A DNA stretch of 64,000 nucleotides from Pontibacillus salipaludis (lineage in GTDB: Bacteria; Bacillota; Bacilli; Bacillales; BH030062): contig NZ_BMIN01000003.1 of NCBI RefSeq assembly GCF_014642405.1, positions 248,001 through 312,000 of the forward strand, written 5' to 3'. Under the pieces are notes generated by a model. That model was not told the DNA's origin, ran no database searches, and saw only the letters and a program-made list of their open reading frames with translations. Of this stretch, positions 18,188-25,945 are shown piece after piece. The position numbers and the translations under genes are program-made. The stretch's first letter is position 1, and every line of letters starts with the position of its first letter.

Positions 18188-18567
18188 TGAGCTTTGTAAA
18201 ACCGTTGTTTGATTGTTTTCTGGTATCCCTCATTCGTTAAAATGTTATATTCAACGTGTGTTTCACCCTCAGTAATAGGGGTGTACAAGACATTTACTTC
18301 TCCATCAGTATATTTGTATAACCTTTGTGTTACCTCTTCCTCCCATAAAGGTGTCCAGCTTTCATTCACGTTATGTTGGGCTCGTTCGAACAGCGTTTCC
18401 ATTTTAAGCTGTTCTATATGGTTTTCTGTCATTTGAACGCGGTTCGTATAAGATAAGAGGGAAGAGCTTATGAGAAGAAGTGTGAGAAGGGTGATGGACA
18501 GTAAAAGAGGAAAGGTAAAGCCGTTCTGATTGTTTAAGGAGACGGAAATGTTTCTCAATATATTCAC
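18172..18567 (-). CDS. comGG: Competence minor pseudopilin ComGG
   Basis: 131 aa from GTG at 18567; a TTG at 18558 with AGGGGGTG at better spacing may be the real start. A type IV pilin-like N-terminus (NNQNGFTFPLLLSITLLTLLL) is followed by a variable domain. Last gene of comGA-GG. It should cap or assist the DNA-uptake pseudopilus at the membrane. Its start lies 164 nt inside the comGF frame. Confidence 0.8.
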   Translation of the reverse strand: MNILRNISVSLNNQNGFTFPLLLSITLLTLLLISSSLLSYTNRVQMTENHIEQLKMETLFERAQHNVNESWTPLWEEEVTQRLYKYTDGEVNVLYTPITEGETHVEYNILTNEGYQKTIKQRFYKAQKDPY

Positions 18568-18973
18568 CCCCTAAAAGCTCTACCTCTAAAGTGATGTAAC
18601 CATTGAATTGTTTAGCAGAGAATTTTTTTACATCAAAAAGAAGGCGCTCTTGACCTGTATGATTTACTTGTCTAATGATGTTCGAACCGCTTTGTTCAAT
18701 CGTAATCTCTTTCCCGTCATGTTGAACAAGTTGTATGCCTAGTTGAGTTAGGTGAGTCTCTTCTGTATGGTATAACTCATCTTGGACAAATAAGAAAAAT
18801 TGATGGATCTTAGCATCCTCAATAAAGCTCATTGAATGAGTACTTGAGAGTATTTGCATAATGATAGGAAGCATGAAGGAAATACTTAGCGCTATCATTA
18901 AAGCAAATAGCGCCTCGATCATCGTAAACCCTTTATTCCCTCTTAGGAGGTAGATAAAAGCAAATATGTTCAT
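18404..18973 (-). CDS. comGF: Competence minor pseudopilin ComGF, with an unusual C-terminal extension
   Basis: 189 aa from the ATG at 18973 (GAAAGGAGGGG upstream; the alternative GTG at 18988 is less likely). Prepilin motif GNKGFTMIEALFALM. The region LEVELLGGEYIEKHFRLL corresponds to the normal C-terminus of ComGF, which is near 127 aa in B. subtilis. The frame then runs about 50 further codons into comGG. That tail (SFTVHHPSHTSSHK and onward) is low in family character, so a lost stop codon is the simplest explanation. Confidence 0.75.
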   Translation of the reverse strand: MNIFAFIYLLRGNKGFTMIEALFALMIALSISFMLPIIMQILSSTHSMSFIEDAKIHQFFLFVQDELYHTEETHLTQLGIQLVQHDGKEITIEQSGSNIIRQVNHTGQERLLFDVKKFSAKQFNGYITLEVELLGGEYIEKHFRLLKQSERLYLSSFTVHHPSHTSSHKLFPLILYEPRSNDRKPYRTA

Positions 18974-19274
18974 CCCCTCCTTTCTCACTCAAATTCCAAG
19001 TAACGCATCCCTTCACTTGGTTTTGCTCTGTTTCAAGTAGTAATGACCCGTGAACGCCGTTAACGTTAACCTCTACTTCTTCACTAGGAAAAACCCCGTC
19101 ACGCTGCACCAATTCTTTATGCAAGTGAACGGCCATTTTACGTCTTGTTTCTAATTCATATTGCTTTGTAAACACAATTTGTAGAACCGGAAACAAAGAT
19201 AAAGTAATGAACAACATTAAACTAAGGCTGTACAATGCATCTAAAAGAGCAAATCCTTTATTGTTTCGTAACAT
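18933..19274 (-). CDS. comGE: Competence minor pseudopilin ComGE
   Basis: 113 aa from the ATG at 19274 (GGAAAGGCACG upstream). N-terminus MLRNNKGFALLDALYSLSL gives a prepilin-peptidase site at KG/F. Length agrees with ComGE of B. subtilis. It overlaps comGD by 17 nt and comGF by 41 nt, as is normal in this tightly packed operon. Confidence 0.85.
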   Translation of the reverse strand: MLRNNKGFALLDALYSLSLMLFITLSLFPVLQIVFTKQYELETRRKMAVHLHKELVQRDGVFPSEEVEVNVNGVHGSLLLETEQNQVKGCVTWNLSEKGGDEHICFYLPPKRE

Positions 19275-19698
19275 AAAAACGTGCCTTTCCAAATGGGAAT
19301 GTAACCACAAAAGTGTTGTGAGGAGAGAGGAATGCAATCTTTCCTGGGTGAACGGTTTGTCCATCCATTTGAAATTCCACAGGTTTGTTTAATGTTCTTA
19401 ACTGAATGGACCACCTGGGGGGGATGGATCGAGTGAGAACAACCTCACTATTCCCATTTGTATATAGTTTATATTCTCCGTTAGAAGTAAAGAAGACGAG
19501 CTTATACCTTTGTTGTTTGGTCATTGTTTCTTGCTGCATAAAAAGGACATCTTCATGGAATTGCTTCAAGAAAAGGTCTTCTTGGGCTTGTACAAACAAC
19601 CGGTCAGACAATATGATCGTTAAACTAATGATGATTCCGAAAATACATAAGGAGACCATCATTTCAATCAGCGTAAAGCCTTGCTCGTTCTTATTCAT
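19258..19698 (-). CDS. comGD: Competence minor pseudopilin ComGD
   Basis: 146 aa from the ATG at 19698, which overlaps the comGC stop (ATGAATAA). An upstream ATG at 19728 has no RBS. Prepilin motif NEQGFTLIEMMVSL followed by a long hydrophobic helix and a beta-rich domain (KLVFFTSNGEYKLYTNGNS). Confidence 0.86.
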   Translation of the reverse strand: MNKNEQGFTLIEMMVSLCIFGIIISLTIILSDRLFVQAQEDLFLKQFHEDVLFMQQETMTKQQRYKLVFFTSNGEYKLYTNGNSEVVLTRSIPPRWSIQLRTLNKPVEFQMDGQTVHPGKIAFLSPHNTFVVTFPFGKARFYVTKQ

Positions 19699-19996
19699 TA
19701 AAAGTTGGGGTAACAGTCCCGTCTTCATTTAAAGTAAGTGCTTCTCCTCCAGGGCAAGTTTCTTGCTCTAGATACCCTTCTGTAACTAGCGTAGCGAGGT
19801 CGGCTGGCATGCTTTTCTTTTCGATTTTATAAGCTTGTACTTGTGTTTCTGCTAGCTTGACCATAGCCTCACATCCCTTAGCTTCAACCATGGAGTTATT
19901 TGAAGCTAGGTTCGGTATAGTGACAAGGAGAAGAGTGGCAATGATCATAAGTACAATTAGCATTTCAATTAAGGTAAATCCTTTTTGGTTGTTCAT
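19691..19996 (-). CDS. comGC: Major competence pseudopilin ComGC
   Basis: 101 aa from the ATG at 19996 (GAAAGG 9 nt upstream). N-terminus NNQKGFTLIEMLIVL is the processing site G6/F7 for ComC, with Glu at mature position 5. Two cysteines (KGCEAM and ETCPGG) match the intramolecular disulfide of ComGC. Structural subunit of the DNA-uptake pilus. Confidence 0.93.
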   Translation of the reverse strand: MNNQKGFTLIEMLIVLMIIATLLLVTIPNLASNNSMVEAKGCEAMVKLAETQVQAYKIEKKSMPADLATLVTEGYLEQETCPGGEALTLNEDGTVTPTFNE

Positions 19997-20010
19997 AGAG
20001 TACATCCTTT

Positions 20011-21078
20011 CTACATGTTTTTCATCCATTCAAAGATTGGCATCATAATGGATGAGTAAATAAACAAAATGCTAAAGCCAAGCAACAGGAACATGACTGG
20101 CTGAATGAAGGATAAGAATTTACCTGCTTTTTGTTCAATTTCATCAATTGTCCATTCCGAATAGACGAGTAAATCATCTGAAAGCTTTCCTTCGTTTTGA
20201 CTTTGGTGTACTAATGTAGCGAGATCTTCTTTTAAAAAAGTACACGTTCTTATGCTAGATGCTAAGGAAGTACCAGATTCTAGTTCTTCATAAAGGGCTT
20301 TAGCTTGTAAGTGGAGGATCGGAAAGTGGTGAGAAGTAGATAAAAGAGAGAGACTTTTTTGAACAGATACACCTGATTGTAGCAAGCATCCGAAGTGGTA
20401 AGTAAACAAAAACGTTGTTTGCATTGTGACGAAACCTCTTATTAAAGGGATTCGTTCATATAGAGAGGCTAATTGTTGAGAGGTGAGACGGTTCTTCGCA
20501 GAAAACCATAATACAATCACGGCTCCTGCTGTAGGTACAGACCAGAGTAGAATTGCAGATGCAATATCTAATCCTTTAATGAGTTGAGTCACCTTTACAG
20601 ATTCATAATTCATAGAAGCATACAGTTGTAAAAAAGTGGGCAGAAGAAACTGCTTGGTGAACATGATGATTCCGACAAATAAGCAAAATAGAACAAGTGG
20701 ATAGCGGATAAGGGTAACGAACTTTTTTTGATACGTTTGTTGTTTATGAAGGAGGTTACTCCCTTTGATTAAGGCGTCTTCAATTCGATTATCCATTTTA
20801 GAAACATGTAAGAAAGAAACAACATACTTAGAGAATCCTAACGCCTCAAGTGTGTCTTCAAGGGATTCTCCATCTAATAAATGATACTTTAACTGCTTAA
20901 TAGTTGGTTTTAAGTTTGAATCGAAGGATAAAATTTCGAGAGCGTTTTGAAGGGAATATCCTCTTGTAAGAAGATGGGAGAGACGTTGTAAAAATCGAAC
21001 TTGTATCTTGGTAGGAATGGACGAAGCGCGATATACAAAGAATGGCTTAGGAAAGTTACGTAATGAACCCAAGGGCAT
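20011..21078 (-). CDS. comGB: Competence pilus inner-membrane platform ComGB
   Basis: 355 aa, GspF/PilC fold with three membrane segments (about 135-160, 180-205, 325-350) and two helical cytoplasmic domains (LTRGYSLQNALEIL; LLQSGVSVQKSLSLL). ATG after AGGAGGAAAGCCT, overlapping the end of comGA by 23 nt. Intact here, but in the lysogen it is cut off from its normal promoter by the prophage. Confidence 0.92.
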   Translation of the reverse strand: MPLGSLRNFPKPFFVYRASSIPTKIQVRFLQRLSHLLTRGYSLQNALEILSFDSNLKPTIKQLKYHLLDGESLEDTLEALGFSKYVVSFLHVSKMDNRIEDALIKGSNLLHKQQTYQKKFVTLIRYPLVLFCLFVGIIMFTKQFLLPTFLQLYASMNYESVKVTQLIKGLDIASAILLWSVPTAGAVIVLWFSAKNRLTSQQLASLYERIPLIRGFVTMQTTFLFTYHFGCLLQSGVSVQKSLSLLSTSHHFPILHLQAKALYEELESGTSLASSIRTCTFLKEDLATLVHQSQNEGKLSDDLLVYSEWTIDEIEQKAGKFLSFIQPVMFLLLGFSILFIYSSIMMPIFEWMKNM

Positions 21079-21354
21079 AGGCTTTCCTCCTCAAATTAGC
21101 AAATGAAGGGTACGATGGTGATTTGTAAGGGGAATTCCCGGCAAGTGCTGCTTGTAATTCATGTCCTTCCAGCATTTCAAGAATAGCGGTTCGCTTTTGT
21201 TTGAGGGGATTCGGGCACACAATGGGAAGTAGCTGTTGAGAGGCAATCGCGATTAACGTTTGTTCGAGATCCGTTTTAGATATCCCCATCTCGAGTAGCC
21301 GATAAATCGTTCCATATGCATTTTTGGCGTGAAGGGTCGATAGCACCAAATGAC
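21056..21354 (-). pseudogene. comGA: comGA 3' fragment, separated by the prophage
   Basis: About 99 codons encoding LVLSTLHAKNA, YGTIYRLLEMGISKTDLEQ and the ComGA C-terminus (AYALGFIT). This is the part of the GspE-like assembly ATPase after the conserved TGH of the His box. The frame continues upstream only into the att core, where prophage sequence begins. Joining it to 59961-60659 restores a continuous reading frame. No start codon with an SD lies at its new 5' end. Confidence 0.95.
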
Positions 21355-21358
21355 TTGT
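21350..21358. repeat. Left attachment site core
   Basis: Minus strand ACAAGTCAT directly followed by the comGA 3' half (TTGGTGCTATCG). It shares GTCAT (8 of 9 across ACA-N-GTCAT) with the right site at 59961-59969. Large serine recombinases use such very short cores. Confidence 0.85.
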
Positions 21359-21368
21359 ATGGGTAGTA

Positions 21369-21400
21369 GGATGTTAAATTACTAATGCAATTTAACATCC
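21369..21400. repeat. Perfect 12-bp inverted repeat at the integrase 3' end
   Basis: GGATGTTAAATT (21369-21380), 8-nt loop, AATTTAACATCC (21389-21400). It overlaps the last codons and stop of the integrase gene and lies 15 nt from the att core. No U run follows on the minus strand, so it is not a classic terminator. It might be an attP arm element or an RNA stabiliser. Confidence 0.6.
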
Positions 21401-22854
21401 CTGATGCGTATACAGTCAGAACTTCTTTTGTTATTTACTCGATCTACAGTAAATTCTTTAAAGAACATTTGCATAAATGATTTTCTTTCGTCTACGCTCA
21501 TGGCATACCAGTTAGAACTTAAATCTGTTAGTGCTTCCGTTATGGCAGCATTGTCTACTATAGGTTTTTGAGATTGCGCCTGTAACGATTTCAATTCTTC
21601 AGTTATGGACTCCTCACGCGTGTTTTCTTCATTCATACGACTTGTGAAATCTTCATCAGTTATAGCATCATTAGCCCAAGCATATTGCCACTTCTTCCTT
21701 CTGTCTTCAATTTTTTTAAGCTCACGTTTAAGTTTGGAGACTTGTTCCTCTGTATCATCTGTATGGTCTTGAGGATTAGACTCCTCAATAGCTTCTTTAG
21801 TTATATCCCAAGAACTAAGTACGTTCAGGAACTGTCCTTCAACATATTTTTCAGAGACTCCTTTAGAGTCACAAAGCCCTTGCTGCTTCTTTGTGCATTG
21901 ATAGTTCCTTTTTTTCTTATTCTTGGTTCCATCAGCATTTGTTCCACTTCCATACTTGCCCATTAATGTGGAGCCACATTCTCCACATCTTGCGATTCCA
22001 GAAAAGACGAAGGGACTTGTTGCTCTCCTTGGGTGGACCTTACTACGATTTTTCCTCATACTCTTAACTTTTTCATATAGTTCCTCGCTTATAATTGCGG
22101 GTGCCATATCCTCAATCTCAAAATAATTTTCTTTATGGGTTCTGTAATGCCAACGTCCTGTTCCAATATATATAGGATTATCTAAAATGTAGGAGATGCC
22201 AGTATCTTGCCAATATTTTGATTTCCTTGGTGTTATACCACCTTCCTCAATGATTTTTTTATTTAATTCTTTTGCGATTGATTTAGCACCTTTTGTTAAA
22301 TATGACTCATAAATGTATTTGACTAGCTCTGCTTCTTCCGGGATAACTTCTAGGCCGTAGTTATCATTCACTTTGTAACCAAAAGGGGGTCTGTGGGTAG
22401 ACCATTTACCCTGACGAGCTTTTTCACTCATGCCCATACTAACCCTTTCAGCAAGGTTTTCGCGTTCGAATTGTGCTAATGCTGCTACTAGGGTGATAAA
22501 CATCCTTCCCATAGCGCTAGTAGTGTCGTAGACCTCTGTAGCTGATTTGAATTTGCAGTTATACTTATCAAATACTTTAAGCATCTCATAAAGGTCCAGC
22601 ACAGAACGAGTTAATCTGTCTAATTTATAGACGAGAACTGTATCAATAGTACCCTGTTTTATGAACTCCATCATACGTAGGAGCTCAGGTCTTTGTACAT
22701 TTTTTGCGCTGATCCCTTCATCTACAAAATAACCGACTATATCCCAGTTTTGGGACTCACAGTATGCTTGCAAACGTTGCTTTTGAGCTGCTATAGAAAA
22801 TCCTTCTTTAGCTTGCTCTACTGTGGATACCCGCACATAAATCGCTACTTTCAT
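21382..22854 (-). CDS. int: Large serine recombinase (prophage integrase)
   Basis: 490 aa from the ATG at 22854 (GGGGGGTTATATA upstream). N-terminal resolvase domain with nucleophile in YVRVSTVEQ (Ser10), ISAKNVQRPELLRMM and YKLDRLTRS. A recombinase domain follows (about 155-260), then a zinc ribbon (CGECGSTLMGKYG with a later YQCTKKQQGLC) and a coiled coil (about 360-430). It catalyses attP x attB integration; excision normally also needs a directionality factor, which I cannot identify. It lies 31 nt downstream of the ImmA-like gene and shares its promoter. Confidence 0.95.
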   Translation of the reverse strand: MKVAIYVRVSTVEQAKEGFSIAAQKQRLQAYCESQNWDIVGYFVDEGISAKNVQRPELLRMMEFIKQGTIDTVLVYKLDRLTRSVLDLYEMLKVFDKYNCKFKSATEVYDTTSAMGRMFITLVAALAQFERENLAERVSMGMSEKARQGKWSTHRPPFGYKVNDNYGLEVIPEEAELVKYIYESYLTKGAKSIAKELNKKIIEEGGITPRKSKYWQDTGISYILDNPIYIGTGRWHYRTHKENYFEIEDMAPAIISEELYEKVKSMRKNRSKVHPRRATSPFVFSGIARCGECGSTLMGKYGSGTNADGTKNKKKRNYQCTKKQQGLCDSKGVSEKYVEGQFLNVLSSWDITKEAIEESNPQDHTDDTEEQVSKLKRELKKIEDRRKKWQYAWANDAITDEDFTSRMNEENTREESITEELKSLQAQSQKPIVDNAAITEALTDLSSNWYAMSVDERKSFMQMFFKEFTVDRVNNKRSSDCIRIRDVKLH

Positions 22855-22885
22855 TATATAACCCCCCATTGTTTTTTCTTACTTT

Positions 22886-23398
22886 TTAATAGAATAACTC
22901 ACCATTAATTATTTGTTTGGTAGCATATTCTTTACTTTTGCGTTCAACTTGTAGCAACCTCTGGGTGCATAACGATTCCGTTACTTTAAAATCCTCTGAT
23001 AGAGTTTCTATAATGTTAGGATCAGAATAATCGTACTTGCTTATCATATGAAGGGGGAGGGAGGCATATAAAGTGAAATGCTGGGCGTCCCATTCCTGAA
23101 GTTCTCTAAAAGCTTCAGGCATCATGGATTGATGGCCAACATGACGAAGCAAATGCCCTAACTCATGAAAAAAGTGCTCGCGTCTTTTTTCGATAGGCAA
23201 GCGGTCATCTATTAAGATAGCTTTATAGCGACCGAAGACATCGTAACGAGAGGGGAGGGGAGCAAGTTTAATGAAAACTCCTAAGGATCTTGCTATTTGA
23301 CTGGGTTTTATTTGACTTGAGAAATTAATATTGTATTTTTTATACAGATTAGTGACCCAATCCTCTAAGAATGTTGTCGTATATTGTGGAAAATTCAA
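22886..23398 (-). CDS. ImmA/IrrE-family metalloprotease (putative repressor-cleaving)
   Basis: 170 aa from TTG at 23398, chosen because AAGGCGGTGAT lies just upstream and the frame before it runs through a terminator and the promoter. Zinc motif HELGH (78-82), preceded by the family lead-in ILIDDRLPIEKRREHFF. In ICEBs1, ImmA cleaves the ImmR repressor. Here the repressor (25944-26348) is an XRE protein with no LexA-like self-cleavage domain, so cleavage in trans fits. Its promoter carries a LexA box. Confidence 0.88.
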   Translation of the reverse strand: MNFPQYTTTFLEDWVTNLYKKYNINFSSQIKPSQIARSLGVFIKLAPLPSRYDVFGRYKAILIDDRLPIEKRREHFFHELGHLLRHVGHQSMMPEAFRELQEWDAQHFTLYASLPLHMISKYDYSDPNIIETLSEDFKVTESLCTQRLLQVERKSKEYATKQIINGELFY

Positions 23399-23419
23399 GA
23401 ATATCACCGCCTTGGAAAT

Positions 23420-23449
23420 AATTATAAGAACATTTGTTCGTTTTTGCAA
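23420..23449 (-). promoter_or_regulatory. SOS-controlled promoter of the immA-int operon
   Basis: On the minus strand: TTGCAA (23449-23444), 17-nt spacer, TATAAT (23426-23421). The spacer contains CGAACAAATGTTCT (23427-23440), which matches the B. subtilis LexA/DinR consensus CGAACRNRYGTTYC except at the last base. The operator touches the -10 box, so LexA should block polymerase and DNA damage should switch on the ImmA-like protease and integrase. Confidence 0.85.
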
Positions 23450-23450
23450 T

Positions 23451-23477
23451 AAAAAAAGCAGCTCTTGGTAGAGCTGC
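23451..23477 (-). terminator. Terminator of the lipoprotein/RexA-like/4-TM cassette
   Basis: Leftward stem GCAGCTCT/AGAGCTGC with a 4-nt loop (23470-23477, 23458-23465), followed by seven T. It separates the cassette from the SOS promoter. Confidence 0.93.
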
Positions 23478-23480
23478 AAA

Positions 23481-24170
23481 TTAATCGTTATTTTGATTTT
23501 GACTCTGATGCCCTAGATGTAAGATGTACCTATACAATAATATTACATTCCTTACCGTAATAAACAATGAATGTAGAATTAATGAGGCCCAAATAAATCC
23601 TATAAGAGCTAGAACCACTCTAATAACGTAGCTGTTAAAAAAGTCAAAGTAAGCATGAATGTCCTCAAAAGAACTCCCCACAAGAGAAAATACTAATCCA
23701 ATTATAAGAATAAATGTATTAGTTATTATTGCGTAGCAGAAAAAAGTGATGGTGACTTTTAAGATGTTTTCATCTGAATAACTGGATTTAATATAATGGA
23801 AAAGTCTCTTAATAAACCGTTCTCTTTCAATGTTACCAAAGGAAGTGTTCGAATTATCGGTTCTAAATAAATTTTTTAGGGTATCTTTGTTTGATGATGC
23901 GAATACAGTTAAGCTAGCCGTATTAAAACCTGCCAGGATAGCCATGACATTTATGGCAACTCCATTAAAATTAAGTATAATACTTAAAAGCTCAGTATTA
24001 GAATTTATAAATACTCCGAGAATTACAAATAGAAACATAGACAAAAAGGCAGGGAAAAGCCAGTCAGTTTTTGTTTCCTTTGGAGAAGAATATTTAAAAT
24101 AATTTAATATTACCTCTTTCAAAGTGCTGTTAGCGGTTCCTCGTCTATTAGTACTAACCGTAACTCTCAT
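23481..24170 (-). CDS. Four-helix membrane protein, putative effector of a RexAB-like cassette
   Basis: 229 aa. Membrane helices at about 36-56, 62-90, 139-166 and 182-213. A conserved-looking stretch, INVMAILAGFNTASLTVF, then SSNKDTLKNLF begins the cytoplasmic loop (about 90-135). Not a recognised Pfam family to me. It is 15 nt downstream of the 309-aa soluble protein and ends the lysogenically oriented cassette at a terminator. By position and topology it resembles lambda RexB (four helices, ion channel) or Kiwa KwaA, but I see no direct sequence likeness. RBS AAAGTGGTGAAATA. Confidence 0.6.
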   Translation of the reverse strand: MRVTVSTNRRGTANSTLKEVILNYFKYSSPKETKTDWLFPAFLSMFLFVILGVFINSNTELLSIILNFNGVAINVMAILAGFNTASLTVFASSNKDTLKNLFRTDNSNTSFGNIERERFIKRLFHYIKSSYSDENILKVTITFFCYAIITNTFILIIGLVFSLVGSSFEDIHAYFDFFNSYVIRVVLALIGFIWASLILHSLFITVRNVILLYRYILHLGHQSQNQNND

Positions 24171-24185
24171 TATTTCACCACTTTC

Positions 24186-25115
24186 CTAAAGAGGGTTGTC
24201 TTCTCGAGCTATCTTAACCATATTAGAGATTAACTGAGGCCTGTTTGGTAACCCATTAGGATTTTTGGAGTATCGAACTTCAAAAAATTTAGCCTGAGTT
24301 CCAATGTGTACTGTCCTGTGACGGCTGTGATGAGTATACCCTTCAATTTGAAATCTATCATATTTCTCAAGTTGAATTAGGTTTTCAAATAATTTCTTAA
24401 TATGGCGAATGCCTGTTCCTCTTTTGCTGTTAACTAATGATATCGCAACTTGATCGTACCCGTCTACCCCCATCTCATTAGCCATGTTTCTATAGTGTGA
24501 TTCAGCCGCATTTTGCTCATTTGATTCAACATCTACAAAGACTTTAGCTTCTTTAATTCTTGCTAGATCGTTCAACTTTTCAAAAAAGTCGTCTGTTAAT
24601 ATTGTATGTATTGTGTAATACATAGAATCAACTATAAGGCTGCTAGGGTTTAATGAATTGTGATCAGCGATAAAATCTTCCATAATACCTTGCATTTTCC
24701 CGAGATATTTATCGATGTTGGTTCTGGTAACAATTCTATGACTATCGCTCTCTAAAAGGAATAATCCAGACCTTTTACAAAGTACAAAGACTATTTCACT
24801 GATCACGCTATCGTTCTTTTTCTTGGTTCCAGAATGAATTAACTGTTCCACGTCGTATATGTCTTGTTCTTCTCCATATCGGCCTGCCTTAAATGTACCT
24901 GTAAGAAAGTTTGAATCTTCCGTATCAGACACTTCTTCTAGCCACACTAGTTTACCATCAAACTTTTTTGCTTTTTCACTTAATGTTTTGTTATTAATCT
25001 CCCTAAGAAATCGCTCGAAGCGATTGTTTACATATTCTTCTCTATAAGATGATGAAGCATTATTAATCAGAGTAGGGGTATTGACTTTATAAGCATATAC
25101 ATTTTTTACTGCCAT
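24186..25115 (-). CDS. Soluble 309-aa protein, putative sensor of a RexAB-like cassette
   Basis: 309 aa from the ATG at 25115 (GAAAGG 9 nt upstream; ATG 25124 is an alternative). No membrane segment and no motif I can name. Features: N-terminal VYAYKVNTPTLINNASSSY, a central EIVFVLCKRSGLFLLESDSH, and a basic C-terminal part (NSKRGTGIRHIKKLF, YTHHSRHRTVHIG). Overall size and position (after the repressor, before a four-TM protein) parallel lambda RexA; KwaB (DUF4868) is another possible analogue. Both comparisons rest on layout only. Confidence 0.55.
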   Translation of the reverse strand: MAVKNVYAYKVNTPTLINNASSSYREEYVNNRFERFLREINNKTLSEKAKKFDGKLVWLEEVSDTEDSNFLTGTFKAGRYGEEQDIYDVEQLIHSGTKKKNDSVISEIVFVLCKRSGLFLLESDSHRIVTRTNIDKYLGKMQGIMEDFIADHNSLNPSSLIVDSMYYTIHTILTDDFFEKLNDLARIKEAKVFVDVESNEQNAAESHYRNMANEMGVDGYDQVAISLVNSKRGTGIRHIKKLFENLIQLEKYDRFQIEGYTHHSRHRTVHIGTQAKFFEVRYSKNPNGLPNRPQLISNMVKIAREDNPL

Positions 25116-25147
25116 ATTTACCATCCTTTCATTAATTTGGAGTATGA

Positions 25148-25834
25148 TTAAAATTTAATATACTGTTCAGTAGGTTCAGCGATAGATTCCATATCCTTGT
25201 TATAAACATATCCGAATACTAGCCTTAATTTTTGTATGTCTTTACTATCTACGATAAACCCATCAACATATTCTCTCTTCACATTTCCGAGAAAGTCAGT
25301 TTGTCCATCTGCTTCGGTAAGCATAATATCTGAAGCGATCGCATCTATTTGTTGCTTCTGATCTGTAACCACATCTGTTAGACCATTCCAAGTGATATCT
25401 GATGCTTCAGTATTTTCAACATCATACACTAACTGAATCAGGTAGTGCTCCTCTCCTATATCTTTATTTGAATAGAATTGCAAATCTTGACGGTACTGGC
25501 TGCTCATATCAAAAATTCTCAAGAGCTTAGCGCTTGTTATTTCTATTTTTAACGATGACTGGTTTAGTTTATGGTTTTCACTGTTGATAGCTAACAGTTC
25601 GGCTTTATGGTTTCCGTAGTCACTAATATTACCTACTTCTTTAAGAGGGCCTTCTTGAGTTTCCGAAGCGCTGTCAGATGGATTGTCTGCACTCGAATCT
25701 GTAGTAGTTTCTGCGTCATCACTTTGCTTATTTGGATTATCCTCTTGCTTAGATTCAGTTGTTTCGGAGTTACTACAAGCAGCAGCTCCCATGAATAGTA
25801 AACAGGTGAAAATTAATACGGCGAATCTTTTCAT
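25148..25834 (-). CDS. Prophage-encoded lipoprotein
   Basis: 228 aa. Signal peptide with lipobox AAAC (Cys20), then about 45 residues of Ser/Asp/Thr-rich linker and a DUF4352-like immunoglobulin-type domain (about 75-228) ending EPTEQYIKF. Anchored outside the membrane. Expressed in the same direction as the repressor, so probably made in lysogens. Prophage lipoproteins such as Ltp of phage TP-J34 block superinfecting DNA entry; a similar role here is inference. RBS AGGAGGATATGT. Confidence 0.7.
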   Translation of the reverse strand: MKRFAVLIFTCLLFMGAAACSNSETTESKQEDNPNKQSDDAETTTDSSADNPSDSASETQEGPLKEVGNISDYGNHKAELLAINSENHKLNQSSLKIEITSAKLLRIFDMSSQYRQDLQFYSNKDIGEEHYLIQLVYDVENTEASDITWNGLTDVVTDQKQQIDAIASDIMLTEADGQTDFLGNVKREYVDGFIVDSKDIQKLRLVFGYVYNKDMESIAEPTEQYIKF

Positions 25835-25907
25835 ACATATCCTCCTAGTAGTGTTGAACTAATTACAATTAAGTGCATTAAATGAAAAATAAGGTAATTA
25901 GTGGTTA

Positions 25908-25945
25908 AAATAATACACGCCCTCAGTTACGAGTGACGTGTTATT
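25908..25945 (-). terminator. Probable repressor terminator
   Basis: Leftward AATAACACG/CGTGTATT stem with inner pairing and TTTT following. Overlaps the repressor stop codon. Confidence 0.5.
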
